A stretch of 8,549 nt of DNA. It comes from Butyricicoccus_A sp964387535 (GTDB lineage Bacteria; Bacillota; Clostridia; Oscillospirales; Butyricicoccaceae). The notes beneath the pieces were generated by a model. It saw only the letters and a list, made by a program, of their open reading frames with translations. It was not told where the DNA came from and made no database searches. Shown here piece after piece: positions 1 through 6,625 of this stretch. Every line of letters begins with the position of its first letter. The stretch's first letter is position 1. Location of the stretch: positions 1 through 8,549 of the forward strand of contig CAYLXH010000098.1 in the NCBI GenBank assembly GCA_964387535.1. Direction: 5' to 3'. The position numbers were made by a program, and so were the translations under genes.

Positions 1-616
1 TTCCAACTGTGACATGCCGGATGGTTTCCATCGACGTGAGAGAATCCCGCGTCCCATAAAGGATCGAAATCGGACAGTCCCACAGCACACCGGGATGTTG
101 TCTGGCAAATTGATAGTACTCCCAGGAAAGCGTCTCCCCGAATGGAACCAAAATTTCTTTCTCTCGCTCCAGCTGTTCTTCTGACACGGATGCCCATGAC
201 ATCATATCCTTAATCAACTGGCACATGTCCAGCACCGGAGATACCAGTAAGACCTGTGACAGCACAGCATCTCCGATACTTTCCATCGCAAACCATGCAC
301 CAATGCTCACAGCATACAGCGCAATCGTATTCCAGCAGCTCTCACAGTATTGAAATACCGTTTGAAGTTCCGGAACTACATGCCATGGGACAAGCTTTCT
401 CTCCTCATTGTTTCGCGCGCCGTGCTCTGGCAAATCAATACTCAGTACCTGCCATCCATTGGATGCAGCAATTCCAGCAAACGGCAGCGCCTCCTCTTTC
501 TGCCCCATTTTACCGTGCACATATAGATAGACACAGTCCGACGCTTCCCCGTACACCACGGCTGGGATGTGTTCAATCCAAACAAAATCTTGCTTCATAC
601 CTTTACTCTTAACCAA
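1..616 (-). CDS. Alpha/beta hydrolase, C-terminus cut by window edge
   Basis: The frame stays open from the start to the left edge of the window, giving about 205 visible residues without a stop. The fold is that of an alpha/beta hydrolase. Numbering from the ATG at 598, there is an early strand ending in VHG (residues 27-29, likely oxyanion loop), then SIDLPEHG (about 53-60), then a nucleophile elbow AVSIGAW with the candidate serine at residue 98, and an acid-strand motif LYGTRD with Asp185. The catalytic histidine would lie beyond the edge. The elbow is A-x-S-x-G rather than the usual G-x-S-x-G. No signal peptide or membrane segment is seen, so it is probably cytoplasmic. The start is chosen at TTG (616), because GGAGGGG at 622-628 is well spaced for it; the in-frame ATG at 598 has that site 19+ bases away and is the alternative. 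It follows the HAD gene by about 41 bases. Substrate unknown. Confidence 0.8.
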   Translation of the reverse strand, partial: MVKSKGMKQDFVWIEHIPAVVYGEASDCVYLYVHGKMGQKEEALPFAGIAASNGWQVLSIDLPEHGARNNEERKLVPWHVVPELQTVFQYCESCWNTIALYAVSIGAWFAMESIGDAVLSQVLLVSPVLDMCQLIKDMMSWASVSEEQLEREKEILVPFGETLSWEYYQFARQHPGVLWDCPISILYGTRDSLTSMETIRHVTVG

Positions 617-657
617 TCCTTCCCCTCCAAGAAACAGCTGGAAAGGAACAAGTTGGT

Positions 658-1473
658 TCACACATATTTTTGATCCAAGTACTCAATGACGTCGTACAGC
701 GCATCGTGATTATTATCCGATACCACAACACCTGCCATCGCAACAACATCAGCTCGTCCATTTTTTGGAACAAAGCAGGTTTCCGCAATCTCCAGCATCG
801 GAATATCATTTTGACTGTCACCGACCGTATAAATGTGCTCTGGCTTCACCTGCAGATACTCCGCAACACGCTGTACTCCGTCTCCCTTATGCCCGCCTTT
901 GCAGGTCATTTCATAGAACACCGGAGTGGAAAAGGTCAAATTGTAAAATTCCTCCATCGGCTGCAGTGCCCGGCGGACTTCATCCACCTGATCTGATTCT
1001 CCGGTAAAATTGATTTTTCCCCACAGACTTGTATCTTCCGGAATCGCATCAATGTCCACAACCGAGTACGGAATATTCAGATTTTCAAAATGCCTCCGCG
1101 TCACATCACACATATTGCACACATAGGAATGATCCAGCAAAAACACCTCAATTCCAATATGGGGATATTGAAGCATCATTTGTTTTGCTACCATGCGGGC
1201 ACAGTCATCCAGCCCTTCCATATAAACCAGTGACTGGTCACGTTCATCGCAAAGAATCGCACCATTCAAATAAATGCCCGGACAATTACAGGGCAACAGC
1301 GGACGATATGCATCCGTCGCCGGACGTGTACGTCCGGTCGCCAAAGAAAAATATCCGCCGTTCTCCGTAAAATAATTTAGCGCTTCTATGGTCTTTGCGC
1401 CAATCATTCGTTTGTCATTCAGCAGTGTTCCATCCATATCGGAACACAGCAAAACACCGTCAAATTTCCCCAT
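658..1473 (-). CDS. Cof-type HAD-IIB family phosphatase
   Basis: This 271-residue protein is a haloacid dehalogenase superfamily hydrolase of the Cof/IIB class, expected to remove phosphate from small phosphorylated metabolites in the cytoplasm with Mg2+. Motif I is CSDMDGTLLND with nucleophile Asp12 and acid/base Asp14. Motif II is in SLATGRT (about 43-49). The motif III lysine is in KGGHKGDG (Lys196 favoured). Motif IV is VGDSQNDIPML with Asp219 and Asp223. The stretch between motifs II and III (about 80-190) fits the C2B cap of this class. All catalytic residues are present and the length is typical. The ATG overlaps the end of the pseudouridine synthase gene by 14 bases and has GAGGAGT a few bases upstream, so the two are probably translated from one message. 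Family membership is clear; the substrate cannot be told from sequence. Confidence 0.93.
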   Translation of the reverse strand: MGKFDGVLLCSDMDGTLLNDKRMIGAKTIEALNYFTENGGYFSLATGRTRPATDAYRPLLPCNCPGIYLNGAILCDERDQSLVYMEGLDDCARMVAKQMMLQYPHIGIEVFLLDHSYVCNMCDVTRRHFENLNIPYSVVDIDAIPEDTSLWGKINFTGESDQVDEVRRALQPMEEFYNLTFSTPVFYEMTCKGGHKGDGVQRVAEYLQVKPEHIYTVGDSQNDIPMLEIAETCFVPKNGRADVVAMAGVVVSDNNHDALYDVIEYLDQKYV

Positions 1474-2383
1474 AATGACTCCTCAATCGTTTTAACACTG
1501 CGTTGAAATACTCCGGCAGCGGCGCTGTAAATACCATTCTCTTCCCGCTTGTCGGATGGGTCAGTGTCAATTCACCTGCATGCAGGCACTGACCGTTCAA
1601 CTTCCATTTATCTAGTTTTGGGCCGTATACCGGGTCTCCAAGAATCGGATGTCCAATGTGATTCATATGCACACGAATTTGATGTGTGCGCCCGGTCTCC
1701 AGAAGAAATGACGCATAGGTAAACCCGCGATAATGTTCTAATACCTCATAATGTGTAATCGCATCGCGGCCATCTGGAGAGACAGCCATCTTTTTCCGGT
1801 CTGTTCGATGGCGGGCAATCGCAGCATGAACGGTACCATGATCTTCCGGTAGACTGCCATAAACCACTGCATAATATCGCCGGACCACCGAATGCTCTGC
1901 AATTTGTGCTGCCAGCGACTGATGGGCCCTGTCACACTTCGCCACCACCAAAAGTCCGCTGGTATCTTTGTCAATGCGATGGACAATTCCAGGGCGAATC
2001 TCCCCATTGATTCCCGACAGACGATCGCCGCAGTGATACATCAATGCATTGACCAACGTCCCATTCCAATTTCCTGGCGCTGGATGAACCACCATCCCGC
2101 GCGGCTTGTTGATCACAATCAGATCTTGATCTTCATACACAATATCCAACGGAATGTTCTCCGGTGTGATCTCAACTTCTTTTGGCTCGGGCAGCTCAAT
2201 CGTAATGATGTCATCCGCAACAACTCGATAGCTCTTTTTAAGCGCCAAAGAGCCAACTCGCACTTGCTCTGTTTCCATCAAATGCTGGATAGCAGATCTC
2301 GTCATGCTCGGAAATCGTATGCTCAAAATGCGGTCCAAACGCTGTCCCTGTTCTTCCTGTGTAATAACAATTTGCTCTTTCAT
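1460..2383 (-). CDS. rluD: RluA/RluD family 23S rRNA pseudouridine synthase
   Basis: This 307-residue enzyme isomerises uridines to pseudouridine in RNA. RluD-type members act on helix 69 of 23S rRNA, but the target here is inferred from family only. An N-terminal S4 RNA-binding domain (about residues 14-60, starting QRLDRILS) precedes the catalytic domain. The motif HRIDKDTSGLLV carries the catalytic Asp138. Later conserved blocks are ETGRTHQIRVHM and HPILGDPVYG. The start used is the ATG at 2383, which overlaps the lspA stop as ATGA; an open upstream extension to 2464 lies inside lspA and does not resemble the family. Its own Shine-Dalgarno is distant (GAAGGA about 12 bases away), so translational coupling to lspA is likely. 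In Bacillus subtilis the equivalent gene, ylyB, also follows lspA. Some RluA-family paralogues have other RNA targets, so the symbol is by closest type. Confidence 0.93.
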   Translation of the reverse strand: MKEQIVITQEEQGQRLDRILSIRFPSMTRSAIQHLMETEQVRVGSLALKKSYRVVADDIITIELPEPKEVEITPENIPLDIVYEDQDLIVINKPRGMVVHPAPGNWNGTLVNALMYHCGDRLSGINGEIRPGIVHRIDKDTSGLLVVAKCDRAHQSLAAQIAEHSVVRRYYAVVYGSLPEDHGTVHAAIARHRTDRKKMAVSPDGRDAITHYEVLEHYRGFTYASFLLETGRTHQIRVHMNHIGHPILGDPVYGPKLDKWKLNGQCLHAGELTLTHPTSGKRMVFTAPLPEYFNAVLKRLRSHYGEI

Positions 2384-2862
2384 TGCTCGGATTCTTCCTT
2401 CTGTTCCTCTGGCTCTTTGTGCTGAAAAATCATATAAATGCAGAATGCTGCGACGCCAACACAAACAAAAATATCCGCCACATTGAACACCGGGAAATCA
2501 ATCAGAGAAAAATACAGCATATCAACCACAAAATGACGTATCAGCCGATCAATCATATTGCCGATCGCTCCCGCACAAATGAGGAGCAGGCTGATTTTCC
2601 CAAACATTGTCTGGACGTAGTTCTTTCTCAATGCTATTGCAATGACCACAACAGCAACGATCGCAAAACCAATAAAAATCCATTGATGGTTTTCCAGCAA
2701 ACTGAACGCCGCACCACGATTTTCCACATAGGTGAACTGAAACACTCCCGGAATCAACGGAATGGTGCCAATTGACGCCAGAGAGGTCACCGCCCAATAC
2801 TTCACTAATTGATCCACAACAACCAATGCAACGACGGCAAGTACTGTCATAAACAATGCCAT
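2380..2862 (-). CDS. lspA: Lipoprotein signal peptidase (signal peptidase II)
   Basis: LspA is the membrane aspartic protease that cleaves the signal peptide from diacylglyceryl-modified prolipoproteins. The protein is 160 residues, normal for the family, with four hydrophobic segments at about 5-20, 61-78, 87-103 and 127-146. Conserved blocks seen are VDQLVKYW (16-23), VENRGAAFS (46-54), GNMIDRL with catalytic Asp105, and FNVADIFV with catalytic Asp130. The C-terminus is a short charged tail (KEPEEQKEESEQ). The start is the ATG at 2862, preceded by AGAGGGGGG with a five-base gap; the longer open frame to 2970 would run through the hairpin behind ileS and is rejected. Its stop overlaps the start of rluD. 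The hairpin directly upstream suggests its level is partly uncoupled from ileS. Confidence 0.97.
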   Translation of the reverse strand: MALFMTVLAVVALVVVDQLVKYWAVTSLASIGTIPLIPGVFQFTYVENRGAAFSLLENHQWIFIGFAIVAVVVIAIALRKNYVQTMFGKISLLLICAGAIGNMIDRLIRHFVVDMLYFSLIDFPVFNVADIFVCVGVAAFCIYMIFQHKEPEEQKEESEQ

Positions 2863-2875
2863 ACTATCCCCCCTC

Positions 2876-2910
2876 TTAAAAAGAAGGCAGAGAACCCGAT
2901 GTCCTCTGCC
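2876..2910 (-). terminator. Hairpin plus U-tract between ileS and lspA
   Basis: On the minus strand the arms GGCAGAGGA and TTCTCTGCC (2902-2910 and 2886-2894, one G-U pair) enclose a 7-base loop and are followed by TTCTTTTT (2878-2885). This has the form of a Rho-independent terminator, beginning about 20 bases after the ileS stop and ending just before the lspA ribosome binding site. Whether it ends all transcripts or only some is inference, because lspA has no clear promoter of its own in the gap. Confidence 0.75.
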
Positions 2911-2930
2911 TCCATCCTTCTCTTGAATAA

Positions 2931-5729
2931 TTACTTTGTCAGTACCGAAGCGCAGCGGGCACACAGACAAGGATGGTCTGCGTTCTGTCCTACGGTCGGA
3001 TCATAAATCCAGCACCGTTCGCACTTCTCCCCTTCAATATGCTCAACCGCAATACGGATACCATCCAGCGCCTCATAGCAGTCGCCATCACCCTCGCCCG
3101 TCTGAACCGTAAACTGCGATACAATACACAGCTTTGCCAGATCCTGGCCACACTCCTGCAGGAACTGCGCCGCAGTCTCGGAAGCGGTCACCGTTACCTT
3201 AGCCTCAAGCGGCTTGCCAATCAGCTTGGCACCGCGAGCCTTTTCCAATGCCTTGTTGACATCGTCACGCAGAGCAATCAGCTTATCCCACTTTGCCGTT
3301 TTGTTTTCATCAAACAGCAGCGTATCGTCAGCACACGGCATATCATTGAGCAGAATGTTGCGCAGATCATCTCCCTCACGATGCGGCATCGCTTTCCAAA
3401 CCTCATCCGACGTGAAGCTGAGAATCGGAGAAACCAATCGTACCATCGCATCCAAAATGCGGTACATCGCGGTCTGTGCGCTGCGGCGCAGCGTGCCGTT
3501 CTCTTCCTCACAGTACAGACGGTCCTTGATGACGTCCAGATAGAAGTTAGACATGTCAACAACACAGAAATTATAGATGGCACGGTAAACAGCATGGAAC
3601 TCATAGTTGTCGTACGCATCCCGCACCTTGGTTACCAGATCGTTCAAACGCATCAGTGCCCACTGATCCAGTTCAACCATCTCATGATACGGAACCATGT
3701 CCTCCGTGCTGAATCCATTCAAATTGCCCAGCATATAACGGCAGGTGTTGCGAATCTTCAGATAGGCGTTAGCCAGCTGCTTCAGGATCGGCTTGGACAG
3801 ACGCATATCCTGTGTATAGTCCGCGGAAGATACCCACAGGCGGAAAATATCCGCGCCATATTCTTTAATCGTTTCCTGCGGGCTGATCGCATTTCCCAAA
3901 GACTTATGCATTACCTTGCCTTCGCCGTCAACCGTCCAACCGTGTGTAATGATTTCCTTGTACGGAGCCTTTCCATTGACTGCAATGGACGTCAACATCG
4001 ACGACTGGAACCATCCACGATACTGGTCGCCGCCCTCCAGATACAGATCCGCCGGATAGCAGAGCTCTTCCCGGGTGTCGCTGACTGCCGACCAAGTCGA
4101 GCCAGAGTCAAACCATACGTCAAGAATATCCTTTTCCTTTCGGAATTCCGTGCAGCCGCACTCACACTGTGCTCCTTCCGGCATCAGCTCCTCGACGGAG
4201 CGAGCCCACCACGCATTGGAGCCTTCTTTTTCCACAATGTTAGCCACTTTATCAATGCTCTCATCCGTGCAGTACGGCTTGCCGCACTTTTCACAGAAGA
4301 ACATCGGAATGGGAACGCCCCATGTGCGCTGACGAGAAATGCACCAGTCGGAACGTTCCTGAATCATGGAAATCATGCGCTCCTGCCCCCATGCTGGCTT
4401 CCAATAAATATCATCACAAGCCTTGATGGCGTCTTCCTTGATCGCATCAACCGAAGCAAACCACTGCTGTGTCGCCCGGAAAATAATCGGCTTTTTGCAG
4501 CGCCAGCAGTGCGGATAGCTGTGAACAATATCCTTGCTGGACAGCAGTGCATTGCTTTCTACCAGATCCTTGAAAATAACCGGGTGTGCCTTGGTCACAT
4601 GGATGCCAGCATACTTTCCGGCAAACTCATTCAGACAGCCGCGTGCATCCACCGATACTTCCATCGTAATATCCGTCGGAATCTGCGGATAACGCTGACA
4701 GACATAGAAGTCGTCCAAACCAAACGACGGTGCGGTATGGACACAACCCGAGCCGGCATCCAGCGTAACATGATCGCCCAGAATAATCAGCGAATCACGA
4801 TTCATAAACGGGTGATACGCCGTCATATATTCAAATTCGTCACCAAACTTGGTCGTAACAATTTCGTAGTCCGTGATGCCGCACTCGCCCATTACATTGG
4901 AAACCAGATCCGTTGCCATAATCAGGATCTCACCGGTTGGAATCTTTACCAGGGAGTATTCCAGCTGCGGGTTCAGACAAATCGCCATATTGCCCGGCAG
5001 GGTCCAGGTCGTGGTTGTCCAGATTACAAAATACATCTTGTCCAGATCGCCAAACTGTGCCAGCTTGCCCTGGTCATCATGGACCTTAAATTTTACAAAA
5101 ATTGTCGTAACCGGATCGTCTGCATACTCTACTTCCGCCTCAGCCAGAGCTGTCTCACAGGTCGGGCACCAGTAGGTCGGCTTCAGTCCCTGATAAATCA
5201 GCCCCTTCTTTGCCATTGCTCCAAAGACACGAACCTGCTTTGCCTCAAACTCTGGCATCAGAGTGATATACGGGTGATCCCAGTCACCAACTACACCAAG
5301 GCGTTTAAAGCCCTTGCGCTGCTTGTCAACCTGTTCCAGCGCAAATTCACGGCATTTGTCACGGAATTCCGGAACCGGCATTTCGTTGCGCTTAATTCCC
5401 TTCTTCTGGATTGCCGTCTCAATCGGCATTCCGTGGGTATCCCAGCCCGGGATATACGGTGCCTGAAAACCAGCCATGTTCTTATAGCGAATAATAAAAT
5501 CCTTCAGGATTTTATTCAGCGCATGGCCAATATGAATATCGCCATTGGCATACGGAGGGCCATCGTGCAAAATATAGCGCGGTTTTCCCTCATTCTTTTT
5601 CATCAATGTATGATAAATATCCTGCTCGTACATCTCCTCCAACATACCAGGCTCTCGCTTCGCCAGAGCGGCACGCATCGGGAAATCCGTTTTCGGAAGA
5701 TTGATTGTCTTATTGTAGTCCTGCGGCAT
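2931..5729 (-). CDS. ileS: Isoleucyl-tRNA synthetase
   Basis: This 932-residue class I synthetase attaches isoleucine to tRNA-Ile in the cytoplasm. The catalytic domain holds HIGH at residues 66-69. Zinc-knuckle cysteines are Cys188/Cys191 and Cys408/Cys411. The CP1 editing domain (about 180-400) has WTTTTWTLPGN (237-247) and the editing region His331 to Asp340 in HTAPSFGLDD. A second cysteine cluster lies at 479-487 and 522-526. The second signature is VMHKS at 606-610 in place of KMSKS. An anticodon-binding region follows, and a C-terminal zinc finger (Cys903, 906, 923, 926) marks the common bacterial type. The chosen start gives MPQDYNKTINLPKTDFP, the expected N-terminus; a 13-codon upstream extension to 5768 lies in the leader and is rejected. 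The nearest Shine-Dalgarno, AAGGA, is about 12 bases upstream, which is long. Order divIVA-ileS-lspA matches other Bacillota. Confidence 0.98.
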   Translation of the reverse strand: MPQDYNKTINLPKTDFPMRAALAKREPGMLEEMYEQDIYHTLMKKNEGKPRYILHDGPPYANGDIHIGHALNKILKDFIIRYKNMAGFQAPYIPGWDTHGMPIETAIQKKGIKRNEMPVPEFRDKCREFALEQVDKQRKGFKRLGVVGDWDHPYITLMPEFEAKQVRVFGAMAKKGLIYQGLKPTYWCPTCETALAEAEVEYADDPVTTIFVKFKVHDDQGKLAQFGDLDKMYFVIWTTTTWTLPGNMAICLNPQLEYSLVKIPTGEILIMATDLVSNVMGECGITDYEIVTTKFGDEFEYMTAYHPFMNRDSLIILGDHVTLDAGSGCVHTAPSFGLDDFYVCQRYPQIPTDITMEVSVDARGCLNEFAGKYAGIHVTKAHPVIFKDLVESNALLSSKDIVHSYPHCWRCKKPIIFRATQQWFASVDAIKEDAIKACDDIYWKPAWGQERMISMIQERSDWCISRQRTWGVPIPMFFCEKCGKPYCTDESIDKVANIVEKEGSNAWWARSVEELMPEGAQCECGCTEFRKEKDILDVWFDSGSTWSAVSDTREELCYPADLYLEGGDQYRGWFQSSMLTSIAVNGKAPYKEIITHGWTVDGEGKVMHKSLGNAISPQETIKEYGADIFRLWVSSADYTQDMRLSKPILKQLANAYLKIRNTCRYMLGNLNGFSTEDMVPYHEMVELDQWALMRLNDLVTKVRDAYDNYEFHAVYRAIYNFCVVDMSNFYLDVIKDRLYCEEENGTLRRSAQTAMYRILDAMVRLVSPILSFTSDEVWKAMPHREGDDLRNILLNDMPCADDTLLFDENKTAKWDKLIALRDDVNKALEKARGAKLIGKPLEAKVTVTASETAAQFLQECGQDLAKLCIVSQFTVQTGEGDGDCYEALDGIRIAVEHIEGEKCERCWIYDPTVGQNADHPCLCARCASVLTK

Positions 5730-5733
5730 TGAA

Positions 5734-5746
5734 CCGTACCATCCTT
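5734..5746 (-). promoter_or_regulatory. T-box-like core motif overlapping the ileS ribosome binding site
   Basis: The minus strand reads AAGGATGGTACGG four bases before the ileS ATG. Against the T-box consensus AGGGTGGNACCGCG it matches at 10 of 14 positions, including TGGT, which would pair with the ACCA end of tRNA-Ile. No Stem I with an isoleucine specifier loop is convincing upstream, and the space is short for a standard T-box leader. It may simply be the ileS Shine-Dalgarno (AAGGA). Treat it as a weak candidate. Confidence 0.25.
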
Positions 5747-5761
5747 TCTGTTTATACAGCC

Positions 5762-5774
5762 ATTGCACTGCAAT
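5762..5774. repeat. Perfect inverted repeat in the ileS leader (ATTGCA-N-TGCAAT)
   Basis: ATTGCA (5762-5767) and TGCAAT (5769-5774) are exact inverted copies around one base. As RNA it could only form a four-pair stem (AUUG/CAAU) with a five-base loop; as DNA it is a compact palindrome. It lies downstream of the promoter candidate and upstream of the ileS start. Confidence 0.5.
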
Positions 5775-5781
5775 CGCTGCC

Positions 5782-5797
5782 AGCTGCCCCTGCAGCT
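5782..5797. repeat. Inverted repeat abutting the ileS -10 candidate
   Basis: AGCTGC (5782-5787) and GCAGCT (5792-5797) are perfect inverted copies separated by four bases. The upstream arm on the minus strand begins directly after the -10 candidate at 5798-5803, so the palindrome spans the likely transcription start. That position fits an operator; in a read-through transcript from divIVA it would fold as a six-pair hairpin. Both roles are inference. Confidence 0.5.
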
Positions 5798-5806
5798 ATT
5801 CTATCA
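5798..5806 (-). promoter_or_regulatory. Extended -10 promoter candidate for ileS
   Basis: The minus strand reads TGATAGAAT: a TAGAAT hexamer (one mismatch to TATAAT) with the TG extension one base upstream. The -35 region is poor; the best match, TAAACA, would be at a 19-base spacing, so any activity would rest on the extended -10. Transcription would begin near 5790, giving a leader of about 60 bases before ileS. Confidence 0.45.
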
Positions 5807-5807
5807 C

Positions 5808-5827
5808 AAACAGACTAATTTCTGTTT
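5808..5827. repeat. Inverted repeat over the -35 region of ileS
   Basis: AAACAGA (5808-5814) and TCTGTTT (5821-5827) are perfect seven-base inverted copies with a six-base gap. The repeat starts 13 bases after the divIVA stop and overlaps where a -35 element would lie. It has no U-run after it, so it is not a terminator of usual form. Part of it recurs: TTTCTGTTTAT is found at 5745-5755 and 5819-5829. Confidence 0.5.
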
Positions 5828-5840
5828 ATCATCGCACTAA

Positions 5841-6536
5841 TTATTCCTCAGAGCCTGTCACTTCCACTGTAAAGGCCTCTTGCATTACCCCATCCTGCTG
5901 CACAGACTTTTCTTCCGGAATCAACGGTGCAGAAAATGTTTTTGTAAAATCATTCTCATCCGTCTCCACATACTCCGGCTCAATCGGTGCCTCCACGCTT
6001 CCAGAAAGGGTCTCTGCAGAAGATTCCTCTTCCTCGCATGGTATATTCAATCCATATCGGGATGGAATAGCAGCAATGCGCTCGCTCTCCTCACGGAAGC
6101 GGCGTGTCATCATCTCAATGAAATAAGCGCTCTCGTGCTGCGCTTCACGCAGCATGTTTTTCTCCTGCACAATCGACTCTTCGTACTGGCGGAGCAAAAG
6201 ACTCCCTTTCTGTTCGGCCGTACGTGTAATCTTCTCTGCCTGTGCATTTGCTTCATTTAAAATACGCTCCGCTTCGCGATTTGCCTTGTCCATGGTCTCT
6301 TCTGCAATATTCTGTGCAGTGAGAAGTGCCTGGCGAATTCCATCTTCCACGCGCCGGTACTCTTCGATTTTATCAACCAGCACCTTCATCTTGCTGCGAA
6401 GCTCAATATTTTGCTGCTCCAGCTTCTCATAATCGCCTGACAGCTGACTGAATGCGGTATCAACTGCCTGCATATCATAACCACCAAATACGGCTTTTTC
6501 AAATTTCAACTGCTTAACTTCCGTAGAGCTGAGCAT
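5841..6536 (-). CDS. divIVA: DivIVA-family polar/septal scaffold protein
   Basis: DivIVA proteins form coiled-coil filaments that bind negatively curved membrane at septa and poles and recruit division, growth or sporulation partners. The N-terminal lipid-binding domain is recognisable within the first 60 residues (LKFEKAVFGGYDMQAVDTAF, then a DYEKLEQQN segment). A long, strongly charged heptad-rich region follows to about residue 180, including ANREAERILNEANAQAEKI. The last 50 or so residues are acidic and look disordered. The start is set by AGGAGG at 6543-6548: the second of two adjacent ATGs (6536) has a six-base gap, while the first (6539) has only three, giving 231 or 232 residues. An upstream extension to 6665 runs back through the hairpin and into yggT and is rejected. 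It sits before ileS as in other Bacillota, but ylmH, usually just upstream, is missing. Confidence 0.93.
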   Translation of the reverse strand: MLSSTEVKQLKFEKAVFGGYDMQAVDTAFSQLSGDYEKLEQQNIELRSKMKVLVDKIEEYRRVEDGIRQALLTAQNIAEETMDKANREAERILNEANAQAEKITRTAEQKGSLLLRQYEESIVQEKNMLREAQHESAYFIEMMTRRFREESERIAAIPSRYGLNIPCEEEESSAETLSGSVEAPIEPEYVETDENDFTKTFSAPLIPEEKSVQQDGVMQEAFTVEVTGSEE

Positions 6537-6580
6537 CATAGTCCTCCTATTTACCGATAAAACTCCTCTGTTCAGGAAAA

Positions 6581-6611
6581 GAAAAACGGGAAAAGCCGGG
6601 ACATTCCCGGC
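6581..6611 (-). terminator. Hairpin with broken U-tract between yggT and divIVA
   Basis: GCCGGGA and TCCCGGC (6605-6611 and 6595-6601) form a perfect seven-pair stem with a three-base loop. On the minus strand it is followed by TTTTCCCGTTTTTC, a U-rich run broken by CCCG. It lies 14 bases behind the yggT stop. The strong stem suggests at least partial termination; the interrupted U-run argues for leakage into divIVA. Confidence 0.65.
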
Positions 6612-6625
6612 CGAAACCCAAAGAA

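Noticed and set aside
256..612. 118-codon open frame on the plus strand
   Set aside because: It is antisense to the alpha/beta hydrolase, which has a coherent fold and motifs; the plus frame is low-complexity and unlike any protein family I know.
1892..2425. 177-codon open frame on the plus strand
   Set aside because: Antisense to rluD and the lspA end, with no motifs and no ribosome binding site.
2863..2970. N-terminal extension of LspA
   Set aside because: It crosses the ileS 3' end and the hairpin; the ATG at 2862 has an ideal ribosome site and gives the standard membrane N-terminus.
2973..5732. 919-codon open frame on the plus strand
   Set aside because: It lies exactly in codon register opposite ileS, has no recognisable domain and a composition rich in Arg, Ile, Asn and Gln that mirrors the ileS codons. 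It is a shadow of codon bias.
5730..5768. N-terminal extension of IleS by 13 residues
   Set aside because: The extension covers the leader repeats and T-box-like motif; the family N-terminus begins at the ATG at 5729.
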